This document shows positions 52,306-61,208 of a stretch of 64,000 nt of DNA, one piece after another; position 1 is the stretch's first letter; every line of letters starts with the position of its first letter. Made by a program: the position numbers and the translations under genes. The stretch is taken from assembly GCA_027489965.1 (NCBI GenBank), contig JAIXZA010000144.1, forward strand, positions 1-64,000, in the 5' to 3' direction. The stretch is from Verrucomicrobiaceae bacterium. GTDB lineage: Bacteria > Verrucomicrobiota > Verrucomicrobiia > Verrucomicrobiales > Verrucomicrobiaceae. The notes below the pieces were generated by a model, which worked only from the letters and a program-made list of their open reading frames with translations, was not told the DNA's origin and did not search any database.

Positions 52306-54339
52306 TCAGCCATCCTGCTGTGGACGGCCACGGAAGCCGCCACCTTTGTAGCCGCCGCCACCACCGCCGCCGAAGGGCTTGCGGAAGCCGCCGCCACCAC
52401 CACCGTAATTGCCACCGCCGCCGCCTTTGAAGCCACCGCCACCACCGTAGCTAGGCTTGCTGCCAAAACCGCGTGGGCCAAAAGTACGTTTCGGGCGGTC
52501 GCCGCCGGCGCCATCTTGGCGATCGGCCAGATCGAGGCGAACACTGCGACCCCGGAAATCGGTTCCGGCCACCGTATTCATCACGGTTTCGACGTGATCG
52601 GAGGGCACTTCGATGTAGCTGCATTTCTCAAAGACTTCAATGCTGCCAAGGCTGCCGCTAGGGATCTGCGCGGTGTTGTAAATCATCCCTGCGATGTCAC
52701 CCGGACGGGCATTGTCCATGCCGCCGACGTTTACAAAGAGGCGAACCATGCCGGAACGTGGACCCTTAGGACCTGCGGAGCGGGAACGCATCGGCGCTGG
52801 GCCAAAGTCATCACGACCTTGCTGATCGGCTGGCGGTGCGTCTGGGCGGCGCGGGCCTTCGTCTTCATACGAAAGAGAAGGATCACGCGGAGCCTGAGCA
52901 CGCGCTGGAGCAGGGGTAAAGACGCGTGCGGGGAAGTCGCCAGCATTGGCGGTTTGACCTACGGTCGCAGGGCGTTCACTTGGCACAAATTCGCGCTGCT
53001 GCTGCGGGCGTTGTTGGGCACGATCCTCGATGATCTGCTCACCTTCACGGGAGAATTCCTTCATCCACAGATCCATCACGGCGCTCATCACATCCGTCGG
53101 ATTGAAACCAGCATCCAGCAGGCGCTGAACAGTGTGCTCATGCTTGCCGTAAGTGTTGGCTTCCAGAGTGGCCTTGAGTTTTTCAAAGACCTGATCCACG
53201 CGCGTGGCTTCCAGTTCTTCCTGTGAAGGCACTTTGGTGCGGGTCACCTTGGCATTGGTGAAGCGCTGAATCCGCTGCATGAGATAGATCTCACGACCTG
53301 CGACTAAGCTGACTGCGGTACCTTTACGGCCAGCGCGACCTGTGCGTCCAATACGGTGCACATAATCTTCGGTGTCATAAGGCAGCTCAAAGTTCACGAT
53401 GAGGTCGATGTCATTGACATCCAATCCACGGGCAGCCACATCCGTCGCGACCAGCACTTCAATGGTGCCATTGCGGAAATTCCGCATCACGCGCTCACGC
53501 ATGATTTGGTTCAGATCTCCATGCAGACGGTCAGCGGCATAACCACGGGCAGTCAGCGCATCCACCGTGTCATCAACGGCTTTCTTGGTGTTGCAGAATA
53601 CGATCGTCAAGCGTGGGGAATCCATGTCCAACACGCGGCAGAGGACTTCGGTCTTGCTGCGGCCCTGAACTTCATAATAACGCTGCTCGATGGTCGGCAC
53701 CGTCATCGCTTTTTGCTGAATGGTGATCGTGGCCGGATTGTTCGTGTACCGATCAATCAGGCGGCGGATGCGCGGGTCAAAGGTGGCCGAGAAAAAGATC
53801 GTCTGACGCTCTTTCGGCACAGCCTGCATGAGACGTTCGATCTCGTCTGCAAAGCCCATGTCCAGCATTTCATCGGCCTCATCAAAAACGAGGGTTTTAA
53901 GATCGTCCAATTTCAGGGTGCCGCGATCGACAAAATCCAAGATACGGCCAGGAGTGCCCACCACGATCTGGGAGCCCATTTGTAAGGCGCGGATCTGGCG
54001 GTCATAGGAGGAGCCACCGTAGATCGGTGTGGCGCGCACACCTTCACGGAAGCTGGCGACCTTATGAATCTCAGCGCAGACCTGCATGGCCAGCTCACGT
54101 GTTGGGCACATGATCAGCGTTTGAGTCGAGCGGCTGGTAGCGTCGATCCGCTGAACTGCAGGCAGACCAAAAGCCAGTGTTTTACCAGAACCTGTCTGGC
54201 TTTGACCCACCACGTCGCGACCTGTGAGGGCAACTGGGATAGCTTCTGCTTGGATGGGGGAGGGTTGTTCGAATCCTTGGGATTCAATAGCTTTGATGAG
54301 CTCGGGCGAAAGGCCGAGATCGGCGAATGTCTTTTCCAT
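52306..54339 (-). CDS. deaD: DEAD-box RNA helicase with DbpA-like RNA-binding domain and Gly-rich tail
   Basis: 677 residues. It has the Q motif (GFEQPSPIQ), Walker A SQTGSGKT, PTRELA, DEAD in DEADEMLD, SAT and HRIGRTGRAG, thus a full ATP-dependent RNA helicase that unwinds short duplexes. Residues about 540-615 are a DbpA-type RNA-binding domain (VRLFVNVGG, IPSGSLGSIEVFEKCSYIEV, VRLDLA). The last 45 residues are an RGG-like tail rich in G, F, K and R. The layout resembles DeaD/CsdA, which acts in ribosome assembly and in the cold. The 231-base leader up to 54570 (with pieces like ccggtcaaaaccgg) would be a long 5' region. Confidence 0.94.
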   Translation of the reverse strand: MEKTFADLGLSPELIKAIESQGFEQPSPIQAEAIPVALTGRDVVGQSQTGSGKTLAFGLPAVQRIDATSRSTQTLIMCPTRELAMQVCAEIHKVASFREGVRATPIYGGSSYDRQIRALQMGSQIVVGTPGRILDFVDRGTLKLDDLKTLVFDEADEMLDMGFADEIERLMQAVPKERQTIFFSATFDPRIRRLIDRYTNNPATITIQQKAMTVPTIEQRYYEVQGRSKTEVLCRVLDMDSPRLTIVFCNTKKAVDDTVDALTARGYAADRLHGDLNQIMRERVMRNFRNGTIEVLVATDVAARGLDVNDIDLIVNFELPYDTEDYVHRIGRTGRAGRKGTAVSLVAGREIYLMQRIQRFTNAKVTRTKVPSQEELEATRVDQVFEKLKATLEANTYGKHEHTVQRLLDAGFNPTDVMSAVMDLWMKEFSREGEQIIEDRAQQRPQQQREFVPSERPATVGQTANAGDFPARVFTPAPARAQAPRDPSLSYEDEGPRRPDAPPADQQGRDDFGPAPMRSRSAGPKGPRSGMVRLFVNVGGMDNARPGDIAGMIYNTAQIPSGSLGSIEVFEKCSYIEVPSDHVETVMNTVAGTDFRGRSVRLDLADRQDGAGGDRPKRTFGPRGFGSKPSYGGGGGFKGGGGGNYGGGGGGFRKPFGGGGGGGYKGGGFRGRPQQDG

Positions 54340-54570
54340 ATCTTATCTGTAAACCCGGCGCGGGTTGGCTTCCGTGAAACGGGCAACCAGTCGCCGTAAA
54401 AGCGTCCAGCATCAGCGGGACGGGATCACCGTCTAACAAAGACGGGCTACAAGACAAACATCGGCCCCAAGGGGGGAAGCCGGTCAAAACCGGCGGGTAC
54501 ATTTCCACAGGATAAAAGAAATGCAAGTCTGGATGTTAGGCCGACGGAGGGCCACGATGTAGACCCACGG

Positions 54571-55827
54571 TTAACCATTCCCGTTTTTAGCAACCTTCTC
54601 CTCAATCACCAGAACGCGCAAGCTCGAGGCAGCAAGCAGGGCTTTCAGGCTTTTGATCTGGTTTGAGTTGAGGAGCTTGAGCGTGGCAGGTGCTTTCTTG
54701 CCGCCCTTGATCCAGTGGCGTAGGGCAGCCTGAAATAGGCCGGAATGAGCCGCTGCTTCAATGCCCCAGTCCTCAGGAAAAACGGCATCTAGAATCGAAA
54801 GGCCGACATCGGAATACTCCTCCAGTTCGAGCGTCCAGCGCATGACTGTTTCTAGAGCCGCCTCTTCAGGAAAGCGTTGTGCCACGAGTCGAAGAAGCTC
54901 GGCGCACGTGGAGACATTCATGAGCAGGGCCAGAAAGAAACGGTGTTCGGGCTCGGCGATAGTGCCGCGCATGTTTTTGATGGCGTCTCGTCTAACACCT
55001 TCTTCCAGCGTCGCGGCAACACCTGCGGCTAAGGCTCCGTGCTTTTTCTCAAAGAGACCCAGTGCCGTCTCGAAGTCGCCCAAATCACCCAAAGCGCCCA
55101 TGCAATGCTGCAAAAGATAAAAGCCGCGCTCAAAGTCCAGTTCTTCGACCATCTTCAGGACCAGCGCAGCATAGCCTGGCACCTGCATGTGTTCGAGCAG
55201 ATCCAGCAGCTGCTTCCGGCGCATGGTCAATGTATCGTGAAACATGGGATCCACGGCCATGTGTGGCGGCAGGTAATTGAACTGCGGATTCATCCCAGGA
55301 TCATTCTGCGTGCGCACCACCACAGTGACCGAAGGTGTATCCAAATGAAACAGGGAATGAATGCAGCTTTGGCCTGAAACAATGGGCACCGTGCGGCCAG
55401 TCTCCAGCAGCTCAATGTTCTGCATCCTTACCTGCCCCATGCGGAGATGCGGCGTCACCGACTGCGCGTTTTCAAACGTGTAATGCGCATGAATGCTAGA
55501 GCCCGACATGACATGAAAAGCACCGGAAAATTCATGCTGATGAATGTCCGTCGTCCCATCCATCCACACCAGGATCTGGATGTAAAAGCGCGGGTGATCA
55601 TAGGCCACGAGCTCGGGCTGACCAAAGCCTGACTGGGTCTGCAAAGGCTGATCATCATTGAGCAGGAACTCCTGGATGAAAGCGGCCAAATCCACATGCT
55701 CTGAGGGTAGGCGCTCCTCAATGGCTAAGCGGGCGATTCCGGGGAACTTCTCCAATGAAAAGTTCTCCTGCTTCCATCGCTCGAGAACTTTGCCACCCAG
55801 CTCATTAAAAAAGGCATCCATCAGCAT
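54571..55827 (-). CDS. Cupin-like protein of unknown function
   Basis: 418 residues. The N-terminal half (60-190) has a cupin-like pattern: FYIQILVWMDGTTDIHQHEFSGAFHVMSG with HQH metal-type histidines, SSIHAHY and QSCIHSLFHLD, compatible with a metal-binding double-stranded beta-helix such as cysteine dioxygenase. The remainder is helical with repeated L..L.E motifs, like an adaptor. No named family recognised. Lies between the helicase and ahcY genes on the same strand, each with its own spacing of over 130 bases. Confidence 0.75.
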   Translation of the reverse strand: MLMDAFFNELGGKVLERWKQENFSLEKFPGIARLAIEERLPSEHVDLAAFIQEFLLNDDQPLQTQSGFGQPELVAYDHPRFYIQILVWMDGTTDIHQHEFSGAFHVMSGSSIHAHYTFENAQSVTPHLRMGQVRMQNIELLETGRTVPIVSGQSCIHSLFHLDTPSVTVVVRTQNDPGMNPQFNYLPPHMAVDPMFHDTLTMRRKQLLDLLEHMQVPGYAALVLKMVEELDFERGFYLLQHCMGALGDLGDFETALGLFEKKHGALAAGVAATLEEGVRRDAIKNMRGTIAEPEHRFFLALLMNVSTCAELLRLVAQRFPEEAALETVMRWTLELEEYSDVGLSILDAVFPEDWGIEAAAHSGLFQAALRHWIKGGKKAPATLKLLNSNQIKSLKALLAASSLRVLVIEEKVAKNGNG

Positions 55828-55887
55828 CCTTCCGCCATGGGATGCTTTTCACAACAGGGATTGATGTTTACTTGGTGCCAAAGCAAA

Positions 55888-55915
55888 ACGCGGGCGATCT
55901 TTCGATCGTCCGCGC
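55888..55915 (-). terminator. Terminator after ahcY
   Basis: A 12-base stem with two mismatches (acgcgggcgatc with gatcgtccgcgc) and a 4-base loop, followed on the minus strand by ttttgcttt. Confidence 0.8.
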
Positions 55916-55967
55916 TTTGAGTGAGGGTGTTCGTAAAAGCGATCAGTTGCGCTGCAACTGCATCGGT

Positions 55968-57371
55968 TTAGTAGCGGTAATGCTCAGACTTGTAAGGTCC
56001 GTCGACGGCAACGCCGATGTAGTCAGCCTGATCCTTGGAGAGGACGGTAAGTTTGACTCCGATCTTGGCAAGGTGCAGGCGGGCGACTTCTTCATCCAGC
56101 TTCTTTGGCAGGACAGTGACGCCGATGGGGCGGCTGTCTTTGGTTTCCCAAAGCTCGATCTGCGCCAGGGTCTGGTTGGTGAAGCTGTTGCTCATGACGA
56201 AGCTTGGGTGGCCAGTGGCGCAACCAAGGTTCACCAGACGACCTTCTGCCAGCATGTAGATGCTGTTACCAGCAGGGAAGGTGTACTTGTCCACCTGGGC
56301 CTTGATGTTGAGCTTCTTGATGCCTGGGAGCTTCTCGAGTTTGTCCACCTGGATTTCGTTGTCGAAATGGCCAATGTTACAGACGATGGCTTGATCCTTC
56401 ATGCCGACCATGTGCTCGACGGTGATGATGTCTTTGTTACCCGTGGTGGTGACATAGATGTCGCCAGTGCCAAGGGTGTCTTCGATCGGCATCACACGGT
56501 ATCCTTCCATGGCTGCCTGGAGGGCACAGACTGGATCGATTTCAGTAACGATGACCTGAGCGCCCATGCCACGGAGGGCAGCGGCACAGCCTTTACCCAC
56601 GTCGCCATAACCACAGACGACGCCGACTTTACCAGCGATCATGACGTCGGTGGCGCGCTTGATCCCGTCCAGAAGGGACTCGCGGCAGCCATAAAGATTG
56701 TCGAACTTGGACTTCGTGACGCTGTCGTTGACGTTGATGGCTGGGAACAGGAGCTTGCCTGCATTGGCCATTTCATAGAGGCGATGTACACCCGTGGTGG
56801 TCTCTTCGGAGACGCCTTTGAGATCTTTGACGATCGTGTGGAAGATGCCAGGCTGATTCTTGCCGATGTCACGCAGCAAGTCTTTGATGACTTTGACTTC
56901 GTGGTTGTCAGACGGCGTATCGATCCATTTGTCGCCGTTTTCCATCTCATAACCTTTATGGATGAGGAGAGTGACGTCGCCACCATCATCAACGATGAGT
57001 TGTGGGCCGAGCTCGCCTGGGAAGATAATGGCCTTCCAAGTGCACCACCAATATTCTTCGAGGGACTCACCTTTCCAAGCAAACACAGGTGTTCCAGTCG
57101 CAGCGATAGCAGCAGCGGCATGGTCCTGAGTGGAAAAAATGTTGCAGCTAGCCCAGCGCACGTCAGCACCCAGGTCCTTGAGCGTTTCAATCAGCACGCC
57201 AGTCTGGATGGTCATGTGCAAGGAACCAGTGATACGAACTCCAGCGAGAGGCTTCTTTGGACCATATTTTTCACGGGTGGCAACGAGGCCTGGCATTTCA
57301 TGCTCAGCGATGTCGAGTTCTTTGCGGCCAAAATCGGCTAGGCCGATGTCTTTTACTTTATAGTCGGACAT
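55968..57371 (-). CDS. ahcY: Adenosylhomocysteinase
   Basis: Splits S-adenosylhomocysteine to adenosine and homocysteine, closing the methyl cycle. 467 residues, a normal bacterial length. Motifs are SLHMTIQTGVLIETL, VFAWKGESLEEYWWCT, NVNDSVTKSKFDNLYGCRESL and the NAD site VVCGYGDVGKGCAAAL. It ends HYRY as in other members. A terminator follows. Upstream (57372-57597) lies a long leader with a small hairpin. Confidence 0.96.
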   Translation of the reverse strand: MSDYKVKDIGLADFGRKELDIAEHEMPGLVATREKYGPKKPLAGVRITGSLHMTIQTGVLIETLKDLGADVRWASCNIFSTQDHAAAAIAATGTPVFAWKGESLEEYWWCTWKAIIFPGELGPQLIVDDGGDVTLLIHKGYEMENGDKWIDTPSDNHEVKVIKDLLRDIGKNQPGIFHTIVKDLKGVSEETTTGVHRLYEMANAGKLLFPAINVNDSVTKSKFDNLYGCRESLLDGIKRATDVMIAGKVGVVCGYGDVGKGCAAALRGMGAQVIVTEIDPVCALQAAMEGYRVMPIEDTLGTGDIYVTTTGNKDIITVEHMVGMKDQAIVCNIGHFDNEIQVDKLEKLPGIKKLNIKAQVDKYTFPAGNSIYMLAEGRLVNLGCATGHPSFVMSNSFTNQTLAQIELWETKDSRPIGVTVLPKKLDEEVARLHLAKIGVKLTVLSKDQADYIGVAVDGPYKSEHYRY

Positions 57372-57411
57372 GTGTGGTAGGGTAGGTTTGGTTTAGTCTA
57401 AAATGAAACGA

Positions 57412-57435
57412 ATCATCGTATCAGGATGCGATGAT
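57412..57435 (-). promoter_or_regulatory. Hairpin in the ahcY leader
   Basis: A perfect 7-base stem atcatcg / cgatgat around a 10-base loop lies 40 bases upstream of the ahcY start. On the minus strand it is followed by ttcgtttcatttt. It could be an attenuator or simply a stable mRNA end. It does not fit the SAH riboswitch consensus I know. Confidence 0.35.
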
Positions 57436-57597
57436 ATGTTCTTTAGAAGTAGCAGAGTGTCAATCAGCGTTTTGCCCATAAATCGGGAATGCAAGATCGT
57501 TGAGTTGAGCCATGCTTGTAGAGCCAGTGACAAGCGCAAATCGGCGCTAAGCCGTTCCCATTTTAGAGGTTCCCTCGGTTTCCTATCGGCACCGATG

Positions 57598-57756
57598 CTA
57601 ATACAACTGAAAATGCACAGCCGCCCAAATGAGAAGCCCGACAATGACAACAATCACTCCCAAGGGCAGGCGAAAAAAGATACTTTGTATTCCTGAATGA
57701 ATCGCCATCTGGATTAATCGCTGAACAAAGCCTCGAAGTTCTGGGGTCATCTGCAT
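57598..57756 (-). CDS. Very small membrane protein
   Basis: 52 residues from ATG 57756 (or 50 from 57750): an amphipathic N-terminal half RGFVQRLIQMAIHSGIQ and one membrane helix LPLGVIVVIVGLLIWAAVHF near the C terminus. No known family. It lies between ahcY and ppdK on the same strand. The clean amphipathic-plus-transmembrane design supports it; no strong ribosome-binding site does. Confidence 0.4.
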   Translation of the reverse strand: MQMTPELRGFVQRLIQMAIHSGIQSIFFRLPLGVIVVIVGLLIWAAVHFQLY

Positions 57757-57829
57757 ATTAAAGTTTCTTTCTTTAAATAAGACAACCCCGAGAAACAACA
57801 AAGAGCCCTGGCTAGACACGGAACCACAA

Positions 57830-57865
57830 AAAAGCCCTGTGAGGATTGCTCCCCACAGGGCTTTT
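57830..57865 (-). terminator. Terminator after ppdK
   Basis: A perfect 12-base stem aaaagccctgtg / cacagggctttt around a 12-base loop, ending in T residues on the minus strand, about 50 bases after the ppdK stop. Confidence 0.92.
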
Positions 57866-57915
57866 GAGAGGTGAATTACTTCACCGTTGTGGCGATCTCA
57901 GAGAGATCGCATGGA

Positions 57916-58035
57916 TTATTTTTTCTTAGCAACTTTCTTAGCAGCTTTCTTGGCTGGAGCAGCCTTCTTGGCTGGAGCAGCTTTCTTAGCTGGAGCGGCT
58001 TTCTTGACGGCTTTTTTTGCAGCTTTCTTGGCCAT
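57916..58035 (-). CDS. Possible separate H1-like peptide translated from inside the ppdK 3' end
   Basis: Within the ppdK frame an ATG at 58035-58033 is preceded by aaaggaaataatact, a good aaagga ribosome-binding site nine bases upstream. From there 39 residues follow: MAKKAAKKAVKK, then three copies of AAPAKK and AAKKVAKKK. This is a complete small histone H1-like protein. The DNA shows three near-identical 18-base units (57952-58005). No stop codon separates it from ppdK, so both a fusion tail and a free peptide are possible products. Confidence 0.45.
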   Translation of the reverse strand: MAKKAAKKAVKKAAPAKKAAPAKKAAPAKKAAKKVAKKK

Positions 58036-60873
58036 AGTATTATTTCCTTTTTTTGTTGTTGTTGGTTGCTTTGCTTTTTTTGCCGGAGCAGCGCTTTTGG
58101 CACTACTACGGACAGTTTTTTCAGCGGGCTTTGCAGCAGCACGCTTTTCCTCGATCGCAGCCTGTGCAGCAGCAAGGCGGGCGACGGGAACACGGAAAGG
58201 ACTACAGCTGACATAGGAAAGACCCACCTCGTGGCAGAACTTCACGCTGTCAGGATCGCCACCGTGTTCACCACAGATACCCAGTTTGATGTCTGGATTG
58301 GTCTTGCGGCCTTTTTCGATGGCGATTTTGATAAGCTGGCCGACGCCGGTGGTGTCCAACGTAGCGAAAGGATTCTTCTTGAAGATTTCAGCCTCTGTAT
58401 AAGGCATGAGGAAGGCACCCATGTCGTCACGGCTGATGCCGAGAGCGGTCTGAGTGAGGTCATTCGTGCCGAAGGAGAAGAACTGAGCAGTCTGAGCGAT
58501 TTCGTCCGCAGTGAGGGCACCGCGAGGTACTTCGATCATGGTTCCGACAAGGTAATCAAATTTGATCTTCCTCTCGGCCATCACTTCTTTGGCGACGCGA
58601 TTGACGATTTCCACCTGGAGATCAAGCTCGCGCTTGAATCCGACAAGAGGAATCATGACTTCTGGCTTCACCTTGATCTTCTTCTTGGAGACGTCGGCTG
58701 CAGCTTCAAAGATAGCGCGGGCCTGCATCTCGGTGATCTCAGGGTAGGCAATGCCAAGGCGGCAACCGCGATGACCGAGCATCGGGTTGAACTCATGGAG
58801 AGACTCAACGCGGTGAGCGATCTTCTCGACAGTAATGCCGAGTTTCTTGGCGAGATCCTTCTGCTGAGCTTCCGTGTGAGGGAGGAACTCATGGAGAGGT
58901 GGGTCAAGGAGACGGATGGTGGCTGGCAGACCTTTGAGGGACTCAAAGATGCCGGTAAAGTCTTCACGCTGGTATGGGAGAAGCTTACCAAGAGCAGCAC
59001 GGCGATCTGCCTCTGTGGTAGCAAGGATCATCTCACGCATAGCGTCGATGCGGTCACCTTCAAAGAACATGTGTTCTGTGCGGGTAAGGCCGATACCTTG
59101 GGCACCGAAAGCGATAGCGTTTTGAGTCTGCTCTGGATTATCAGCGTTTGTGCGGACCTGCATGCGCGTGGCCTTGGCACACCATGCCATGAGCTGGTTG
59201 AAGCTTTTGAACTTCTCAGTCGCTTGAGCGGCCTTGTCACCATGGAGCATGCCCGTGATGATTTCAGAAGGAGCTGTCTTCAATTGACCGCCATAAACGA
59301 TACCGCTGGTGCCGTCGATGGAGAGGAAGTCGCCTTCGTTGAAGGTCTGACCAGAGACAGAAACTGTCTTCTTGTCATAGTTGATCTCCAGCGCAGCAGC
59401 ACCGCAGATGCAAACTTTACCCATCTGACGAGCAACCAAGGCTGCGTGTGAAGAAACACCACCGCGAGCGGTGAGGATGCCTTCAGCAGCGATCATGCCG
59501 CGAAGATCTTCAGGGCTGGTTTCGTTACGAACGAGGAGAACTTTTTCACCGCGTGCTTCGGCCAAGACGGCACGGTCAGCGTTGAGGTAGATTTTACCGC
59601 AAGCAGCACCAGGGCCGGCTGGCAGACCTGAGGCAATCGCCTTAGCTTTCTTCACGTCTGCGAGGTCGAAGATCGGAGCGAGGAGCTGGTCGAGCTGATC
59701 GGCTGGATTGCGCAAGACGGCAGTTTCCCAGTCGATGAGTTTTTCCTTCACCATGTCGATGGAGAACTTCAGAGCGGCAGCGGCGGTGCGCTTGCCGTTA
59801 CGAGTCTGAAGCATGAAGAGTTTACCCTGTTGGATGGTGAACTCGACGTCTTGAACGTCTTTGAAGTGCTTCTCAAGAGTGGCGCGCACTTTGAGGAGTT
59901 CCGCATAGGACTTCGGCATCTGCTTTTTGAGCTCGAGCACTGGCTCTGGAGTGCGAACGCCGGCGACAACGTCTTCACCTTGAGCGTTGATGAGGAACTC
60001 ACCGTAGAATTCATTGACACCGTTGGCTGGGTTACGGGTGAAGGCCACGCCGGAACCAGAGTCGTTGCCCGTGTTACCATAGACCATGGCCTGCACGTTA
60101 ACGGCTGTACCCCACTCAGCAGGGATGTTGTATTTGCGGCGATAAACGATCGCGCGGTCATTCATCCATGAACCAAAGACGGCACCAGCAGCACCGCGGA
60201 GCTGGTCCCAGGCGTCATTTGGGAAAACTTTACCTGTGCGCTCTTTGACCAGAGCTTTGAACTGTTTTACAAGCTCCATCTGGTCAGCAGCAGTGAGGTC
60301 GCTGTCCACGATGTCCTTGCCGTACTTCTCGTGCTTGAACTCTTCGATGACGGTTTCAAATGGTTCATGGTCTTCACCTTCGCGCTTTTGCACGCCAAGG
60401 ACGACGTCACCATACATTTGAACAAAACGGCGATAGCAATCCCAAGCGAAACGCTCGTTCTTGGTTGCGGCAGCCAAAGCCAGAACCGTCTGATCATTCA
60501 GACCCAGATTCAAGATGGTGTCCATCATGCCTGGCATGGAGTCACGGGCACCGGAGCGAACGGCAACGAGGAGTGGCATGCCCTTGGCATCACCAAACTT
60601 GCAGTTCATGATTTTTTCCATGGATTTCACACCCGCTTCCATTTGAGCCTGGAGGCTTGCTGGATAGGTGCGCTTGTTTGCGTAATAATAGGTACAAACT
60701 TCGGTTGTGATTGTGAATCCGGGAGGAACAGGAAGACCAATGCGGCTCATCTCTGCGAGATTCGCGCCCTTGCCTCCGAGCAATGCTTTCATGGTACCGC
60801 CACCATCGGCTTTTCCGTCGCCGAAGGAATAAACATATTTTGTCTTGCTGCTGTTGCTCTCTGTCTTTGCCAT
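57916..60873 (-). CDS. ppdK: Pyruvate, phosphate dikinase with a histone H1-like C-terminal tail
   Basis: Interconverts pyruvate, ATP and phosphate with phosphoenolpyruvate, AMP and pyrophosphate. ATG 60873 gives 985 residues; the frame opens at 60960. The ATP-grasp part starts with GGKGANLAEM. The catalytic histidine is in LTARGGVSSHAALVARQMGK. The C-terminal PEP-binding barrel has PMLGHRGCRLGI, FSFGTNDLTQT and ICGEHGGDP. The enzyme core ends near AAQAAIEEKR. About 75 further residues follow that are almost pure Ala, Lys, Pro and Thr, ending in repeats of AAPAKK. Such tails resemble bacterial H1-like DNA-binding proteins and are not part of normal ppdK (about 870-910 residues). Confidence 0.92.
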   Translation of the reverse strand: MAKTESNSSKTKYVYSFGDGKADGGGTMKALLGGKGANLAEMSRIGLPVPPGFTITTEVCTYYYANKRTYPASLQAQMEAGVKSMEKIMNCKFGDAKGMPLLVAVRSGARDSMPGMMDTILNLGLNDQTVLALAAATKNERFAWDCYRRFVQMYGDVVLGVQKREGEDHEPFETVIEEFKHEKYGKDIVDSDLTAADQMELVKQFKALVKERTGKVFPNDAWDQLRGAAGAVFGSWMNDRAIVYRRKYNIPAEWGTAVNVQAMVYGNTGNDSGSGVAFTRNPANGVNEFYGEFLINAQGEDVVAGVRTPEPVLELKKQMPKSYAELLKVRATLEKHFKDVQDVEFTIQQGKLFMLQTRNGKRTAAAALKFSIDMVKEKLIDWETAVLRNPADQLDQLLAPIFDLADVKKAKAIASGLPAGPGAACGKIYLNADRAVLAEARGEKVLLVRNETSPEDLRGMIAAEGILTARGGVSSHAALVARQMGKVCICGAAALEINYDKKTVSVSGQTFNEGDFLSIDGTSGIVYGGQLKTAPSEIITGMLHGDKAAQATEKFKSFNQLMAWCAKATRMQVRTNADNPEQTQNAIAFGAQGIGLTRTEHMFFEGDRIDAMREMILATTEADRRAALGKLLPYQREDFTGIFESLKGLPATIRLLDPPLHEFLPHTEAQQKDLAKKLGITVEKIAHRVESLHEFNPMLGHRGCRLGIAYPEITEMQARAIFEAAADVSKKKIKVKPEVMIPLVGFKRELDLQVEIVNRVAKEVMAERKIKFDYLVGTMIEVPRGALTADEIAQTAQFFSFGTNDLTQTALGISRDDMGAFLMPYTEAEIFKKNPFATLDTTGVGQLIKIAIEKGRKTNPDIKLGICGEHGGDPDSVKFCHEVGLSYVSCSPFRVPVARLAAAQAAIEEKRAAAKPAEKTVRSSAKSAAPAKKAKQPTTTKKGNNTMAKKAAKKAVKKAAPAKKAAPAKKAAPAKKAAKKVAKKK

Positions 60874-61208
60874 AGATGTTGCCGTTTTAATCGGAGTGTG
60901 TTTGTGAATGTTATTGGATTGGGCTCCGATAATTAACAATTGATAATAGGATGCAAGCATAAGTTGACAACGAAAACTTAGTGCCGCTGCCGTTCTGCCT
61001 GACTGTGAAATGAGGTCTGTTCAGCCACTCTTCTCTGAAACCTAAAAGCAGCATGTTCATGGAAGGCCGATGGATTCAGGGAAGCCGACGAAACCTATCC
61101 AAAAGTATAGAATACTAAATTCATCCTCATTCGCGCTTGATGCGTTCACCTTATGACAAAAAATATTTTATGAGGAACGATCTTCAGACCACTTTTGACC
61201 GCCCTTTA

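Noticed and set aside
54262..54290. tRNA T-loop-like sequence ttcgaatcc
   Set aside because: It lies in the coding sequence of the helicase Q motif; no cloverleaf around it.
55842..57341. A 499-codon frame opposite ahcY
   Set aside because: Antisense to a well-conserved gene; no recognisable domain; the length comes from codon bias in ahcY.
57372..57597. SAH or cobalamin riboswitch upstream of ahcY
   Set aside because: Some bases recall cobalamin boxes (gataggaa, tgtcactgg), but the order is wrong and neither the B12 core nor the SAH consensus can be assembled. A covariance-model scan would decide.
57393..57653. An 86-codon minus-strand frame upstream of ahcY
   Set aside because: No motif and no ribosome-binding site, and it covers the leader hairpin.
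57871..59451. A 526-codon frame opposite ppdK
   Set aside because: Antisense to ppdK; its first part mirrors the Ala/Lys repeats as Phe/Leu/Ala; no domain.
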